Source: Hyperoodon ampullatus
Taxonomy: Eukaryota; Chordata; Mammalia; Artiodactyla; Ziphiidae
Reading direction: 5' to 3'
Assembly: GCA_949752795.1 (NCBI GenBank)
Contig: OX457074.1
Location: 31,233,980-31,297,979, forward strand
DNA length: 64,000 bases
How positions within the stretch are numbered: the first letter of the stretch is position 1; each line of letters starts with the position of its first letter. Below the pieces are notes generated by a model. That model made no database searches and was not told the DNA's origin. It saw only the letters and a program-made list of their open reading frames with translations. The position numbers were made by a program, and so were the translations under genes. This document shows, piece after piece, positions 56,701-62,700 of the stretch.

Positions 56701-59700
56701 CCCTCCGAGAGGCCCAGGAGAGTCTGTTTGTGGCCAGATCCTGCGTTTCATGGGCGACCCCCAGCTGCACGGAGCCCGGGACCACGTCTTCGGGAACTAC
56801 ATCGTGCAGAAAGGGCTGGCGGTGCCCGAGCTGCGGGATGAGATCCTGGCGCAGCTGGCCAACCAGGTGTGGCGCAACCCCAGTGCCCACAACGCTGAGC
56901 GGGGCTGGCTCCTGCTGGCCGCCTGCCTTGGCGGCTTTGCGCCTTCCCCGCGCCTCGACAAGTACCTGCTCAAGTGAGTGGAGCTGGGGGGCCCAGGGCG
57001 GACGCCAGGTCAGGCTGGACCAGGAGGGAGGCTCGGTCCTTGGAAGCTCAGGCTTGGGGGCTGGCCTGGGGCTTCACTGCGGAGGGCAGGAGTCGGGTGA
57101 GGCGGGATACAGGGCTTCTGGGACTCGGAGGTAGCCAGCCCAGGTTGCAGGGAATTTGGAAGAGAGGCGCTGACCTCTCACATCGTGGGGGGCGGGGTGT
57201 AGCGGTATGGTTAGGAGCGTAGACTCTGACAGTCTGTGTTCAAATCCCAGCTCAGCCTCGTATGACCTGTGTGACCTTGGGCAAATTACTTAATCTCTCT
57301 GAGCCTGTTTCCTCTCCTATAAAACGGGGCTGATAAGTGTACCTATGTAGTAGACTGTGTGAGGATTAAATGTGCAAACACGTGTGAAATGCTTAGAACA
57401 GAGACAGGCTCACGGTAAGTGCTGTGTGCATGTAGCCGTTGTCAGCATCCTGGTCTTGATAAGATGATGGTGATATTGATGTCACCGTGCTGGGCGATAA
57501 GAATGATTTGCAAGCAGGCCCTGGGCAGCATCCTAGTTCTGACACTTACTTGCTGTGTGACTGGGGCCAAGTCACTGCCCGTCTCTGAGCCTCATTCCTT
57601 ACCTGGAAATTGGGGATGGTAACAGGACCCACCTCACAGGGTAGCTGTGAACTACAGAGCGTGCAGAGCTCCCCGGAGCCTTGTGCAGTAGGGGCAGCTC
57701 CCTTGGCCGGCCCTGGAAATCTGTGCCGGGGGCAGGGCCACTACCTGCCTGCTGGGCTTCCCGTGGGCATGGCTCTAGCTTCCCTCCGGTAGCTGCTGTC
57801 TGCCTGCTTCTCTGGTGCTCCTGGCCAGGCTGCCAGCGGTGGGGAGTGGGCAGGGAGCCCGGCATGAGGAGTGCCCGCCACTGATAGGGATCAGGCTGGC
57901 TGGTCCTGGGTCAGGTTGAACCCTCACGGCCGTCTCTGTGAACTTGGAAGCAGGCTCAGAGAGGGCCGATGACCGCCCGGGGTGGCCTGGTGAGGGAACG
58001 GAGGGAGTCCCCAGAGGCCAGGTCTTTGCCCACACCCCCGGCAGACCCTATCCTGGCAGTGACATTTTGCTCCAACAAGCTTAGGTGGGCCAACCTGGAA
58101 CCTCTTTGGCCGTCCTTGGACCTCTGGCCTGGACACTTTCCACTTAGCCCAGGAACTCTGGGCTGCCCGAGATCATTTGTAGACCACTTTCAGAGCTCTG
58201 GGCCGGCCTGGGCCCTCTGACTAGCCTCGGGGTCTTCCCCCACTCCGGCCAGCCTCGGGGTCTTCCCCCACTCCGGCCAGCCTCGGGGTCTTCCCCCACT
58301 CCCGGCCAGCCTCGGGTCCCTCCTCATCCTCGCACCAACTCCTACCCACCAGGTTTGTGTCTGACTATGGGCGGAATGGCTTCCAGGCTGTGTGTCAACA
58401 TCGCCTCATGCAGGCCATGGGCCAGGCCCAACAGCAGGGTTCTGGCGCTGCCCGCACCTTCCCTCCGACCCAGCTCGAGTGGACAGCAACCCAGGAGAAG
58501 GCCGGAATGGTGCTAGACGTGGGCTGCTTCAACGGTGAGCTGCCCTCTCCCTGCATGGTGCTGCTCCCCGCACCCCCCGCCCCTGCCCCATGGCGGGGCA
58601 GCCGGAGTCAGCAGGCGCCAGTAGCCTGGGGTTAGGAGGCGCTGGGGAGGGGCCTGCGGGATGTAGCCCTGGAGAGAGGTCAGTGTGTGTGGGCACAGGG
58701 GGGCTGGACCTGGAAGGGGGGAGGAGAGCCAGGGCCGTGAGATGCAAATTCAGGGTCCAGGACGAGAGCGCGGGAGCGGCAGGACTGGCCCGTAGATGCT
58801 CCGGGCTGAGCCCTGCACCTGCTGCCGCCCAGGTGACCAGTTCTCCTGCCCAGTGCACTCCTGGAGTACGGGGGAAGAGTTGGCTGGAGACATTCTGAGG
58901 CACAGGTGGGCTCCTGGAATGCCCCACCCAGTGCACCCCTGTGCATCTTGGAAGGAGGAAGGGAGGGGCAAGAGGCCAGGCCCCCAGCCCCAGAGGGTCC
59001 ATTCCAGCATGAGTGATGTCTGGCTCCCATCCCAGGGTCTCCCCCGCTGGTACCTCTTGGCTCTGTTCCTTACTCCCAGCCCTTCGCGTGCTGTCTCCAG
59101 GGGGCTGGCCGACGGCTGGCGGGGCTGGACGGTGGCTATGAAGAAGGGGGTCCAGTGGGCAGAGCTGGCCGGCCACGACTACGTGCTAGATCTGGTGTCG
59201 GACCTCGAGCTACTCAGGGAGTTCCCGCGACGGAAAGCCTACTTCATCGTGGGTGCAGAGGGGCCCACGGCTGGCAGGGGAGGTCCCAGGTAGAGATGGC
59301 CTCTCCTGGCACAAGGCTCCCCCTCCCGGATGCTGGCGGTGGGGGACTACGTTCTGAACTTAAGCTTAGGGGTCCTCACGGAGGTGGGGCTCGCCAAAGG
59401 GCCCTGCCTTTAAAGGGAGAGAGTCAGCCAGTTCCGGGGCGCAGGAGAGAACGGGGGTTCTGGGAGGGCTCTGGGTCTCTGGGGGTTCAGCTGCTCTGTG
59501 TTCTCCGTCCCCACAGGGTGTTTGGAAACAGCTGGGACTCGGACGAGGATGCGCCCGCTAGGCCCCAGCCCCCGGGGCATGTGCCCGTCGTGGCCAACTC
59601 CGATGGGTACTGCAGCCACAATGAGGACGGTACAAATGGGGAGATTGAGGCCCAGAGAGGGACAGTGACCCACCAAGGTCAACCAGCAGTGGCCGCTGTC

Positions 59701-62700
59701 TCTGGTGGGGAGGGAGCCTGGGAGCTGGGAGTGGTCATCAGCAGGAGAAGAGAACTTGACTTTTGTGTCCCCCAACCCCGCCAGACTCAGACAGCCTTGG
59801 GGAGCCCGCTGTGCCCCACAGAGGACTGGACTGCTACCTGGATAGCCTCTTCGACCCCGTGCTGTCCTACGGGGATGCGGTAGGGACGCAGCAGGGCATT
59901 TGCAGACCACAGCACGGCGTGTGCACACAGGAGCCTCTCTCAGCCAGGGTCATGGGGTGGCGTGTCCGCTCTGGATCTCTGCTGGGGGTCAGGCAAAGGA
60001 TGAGGGTGTCCTAACAGCTAGAGGTGCTCGGAAGGACCCACAGCTGGGGGTCCAGGACACCCTGGGAGCGGCCCCCTGGGCACCCTTGCTCACTCTGGGA
60101 ACTCCCAGGAGCCCGTCCAAGGCATAACGTGAAGCCCTGAGCAGGGCGCAGCCCCTTTGAGCCTCAGTTTGCTCACCTGTGAAAGGGGTGGTTTGGGGCT
60201 CGCAAGGTTGCTAGAGGCCTGACCGGGGTGCTGTGTGGGCAGAGGCCGGGCACACAGCAGATGCTGGCCGGTGGGAGGCCCCCGGGATGCAGGCAGTGGT
60301 GGTGTCAGGTGCCTGTTGCCTTGGAACCTGGGGAGTACGGCACTGGGGCAGTCACTTGAGCCACCTGCTCCCGCTCCCAGGACCTGGAGAAGCCAACAGC
60401 CATTGCCTACCGCATGAAAGGGGGAGGCCAGCCTGGTGGAGATGGCAGTAGCGGCAGCAAAGGCAGCCCCCGGAGACCTCCAGAGCCAAAGCCAAAGCTA
60501 AGTCAGTGCCTGCCCCCGGTCGGTTCCAGGGTTGGGCAGGGTGGAGCCCCTCGGTTCTCAGGGCTGCTTTGGCCCTAGAACAGCGGCAGCCTCGGCTGTG
60601 GGGGGAGGTTGAGCCGGCGGAGGAGGGGCAGGCATGGTAGGGAATCCCCCCCATCTCCCGAGCCTCTGGATCCACGTCCCCTGACACGGCCCCCCCAGTT
60701 CCAGGCCTGGACGCCTCCACGTTGGCCCTGCAGCAAGCCTTCATCCACAAGCAGGCTGTGCTGCTGGTGAGTGCCGGGGTTGGGGGCTGCGGGGGGCAGA
60801 GCCTGGGCCTGCCCGCTCACCACCACTACTCTCCCCAGGCCCGGGAGATGACCCTGCAGGCCATGGCGCTCCAGCAGCAGCCCCTGAGTCCCAGCCCAAG
60901 GCCATCACCCCCAGAGGTGAGCCTGGTTCCCCAGGTGAGTGCTGTGGTGCCCTGGGGCATCGCTGCGCCTCTCTGAGCCAGGAGCCCCCCTCAACCCCTC
61001 TTGGGCAGACGTGGGGTCCCTGAGAGCAGACTGATGTGTCCCGGGAAGTCCACCCCACATCCCGCTCTCCACAGAAACCCCTAGCGCCAGAGGCCCGGCC
61101 GAAGTTCGTAGGCACTGGACTCCCGGCCAAGCCCGTGCTCTTGCGCTCCGCTCCAAAGCCTGTGGCTCCCGCTCCTCTGGTCAAGGCCCCGAGGCCCCCC
61201 ACCAAGCCCGTTGCTGCCCCCATTCTAGCTCAGGGCCGGGCGCCTCCAGAATCCAGTAAGTGTCCTCTCCCGGCCGGGGGGCCTCCCACTTCCCAGGGCA
61301 GGGCTGGGAGGGCAGTCTCACCTGTGCCCCCACGCCCCTGCCGCAGCTTCGCCCGGCCTAGAGCTGGTCCGGTCCTCGACCCTCAACTCGGAGCACTTCC
61401 CGCAGCCCACGCAGCAGATCAAGGACATCGTCAGGCAGCACCAGCAGCCGCCCCGGGGAGGCCGGCCCGAGGCCTTCAGGTCAGCCTGGCCTCCCCAGCC
61501 CTCTGGCCGTCCAGACGGCGGCCTCCCCACGGGCCTGCGTGGCCGCCACCCATGTGCCCGTCCGCTGGGTTCGCAGCGTCCCCGGCCCAGCAACTTTTAG
61601 GGAGTGAGTCTGTTCACACAGGTGGTCCAGATGAGCCACCCGGGCAGAGGGAGGCCAGGACCGCTCTCTAGGGTGTGCTGTGTGACCCCACACCCGCCTC
61701 TGGTCCTCTCTTGGTCCTCGTTTATAGTGATGGGGGTGGAGGAAAAAGTTCCCTATCGTAGGATTATGTGGCTGGGAAGAGGAGACTCAGTGTCCCACCC
61801 ACCAGGAAGGACGGCGGGAGGGTGTTCGTGAAGCGGCTGGACCCCCACGAGGAGGCCCTGATGATCCTGAGGGGGCAGATGAGCCATGCAGCGGCGGCAC
61901 CTGGCACCCAGGTGAGGGGCAGGGTCTGGCTGGGCCCAGGTGGAACAAAGGACAAAGTGGGGCCTCTGGGGGAGCCTCAGAAACCAGCTGCCCCTAGAAG
62001 CTGTGGCCTTGCTGCTCCCCCCTGAGCGCTGTCTTTGGGGCAGGGACAGGTCCCCAGAGAGGCCGTAGCCCTGGTGAAGCCAGTGACCAGCACACCAAGG
62101 CCATCCGTGGGGCCCACTCCAGGTGAGGGCCAGGAGGGAGGGAGGGAGGGGCCTGAGGGCAGGTGTCCAAGTGTGAACACAGGTGAGACTTGGTCTGTGT
62201 GACGGTGGCAGGTGTGTCCGTGTCCCTGGACCCGTGTGGACCTACAGTGTGGATGTCTGTGTAATTGCATCAGCACTTAACACTGATTTCAGGCCAGGCC
62301 CACTCTGACTTCACTAAATCTTCACTAAGACCCTTCAACACAGTACCATTTGTGCCTCTAGATGTTACAGGTGGGGAGACAGGCACAGAGAGGTTAAGTG
62401 ACTTGCCCAAGATCACACAGCTCCAAAGTATCAGATCAGGGATAGAAACCCAGGGCTCCTGGCATCACAGCTGGAGCCCTAACCTCTGCATCCCCTGCCT
62501 CACGGCAGCCACAGCCATCTTAACAGAGATCAGTCGGTTCGCGTCACGCCCTGCCAACAACGCTCCAGTGGCTCCTGGGATAAACTCCAGACTCCTCACT
62601 GTGGCCTACGTGACACAGCATGACCTGCCCACCTCCCCAATCCCACCTCCTCCCGCTCCCCCCTCAGACACTCCGTTCCTCACTGTTTCTGGCACACACC

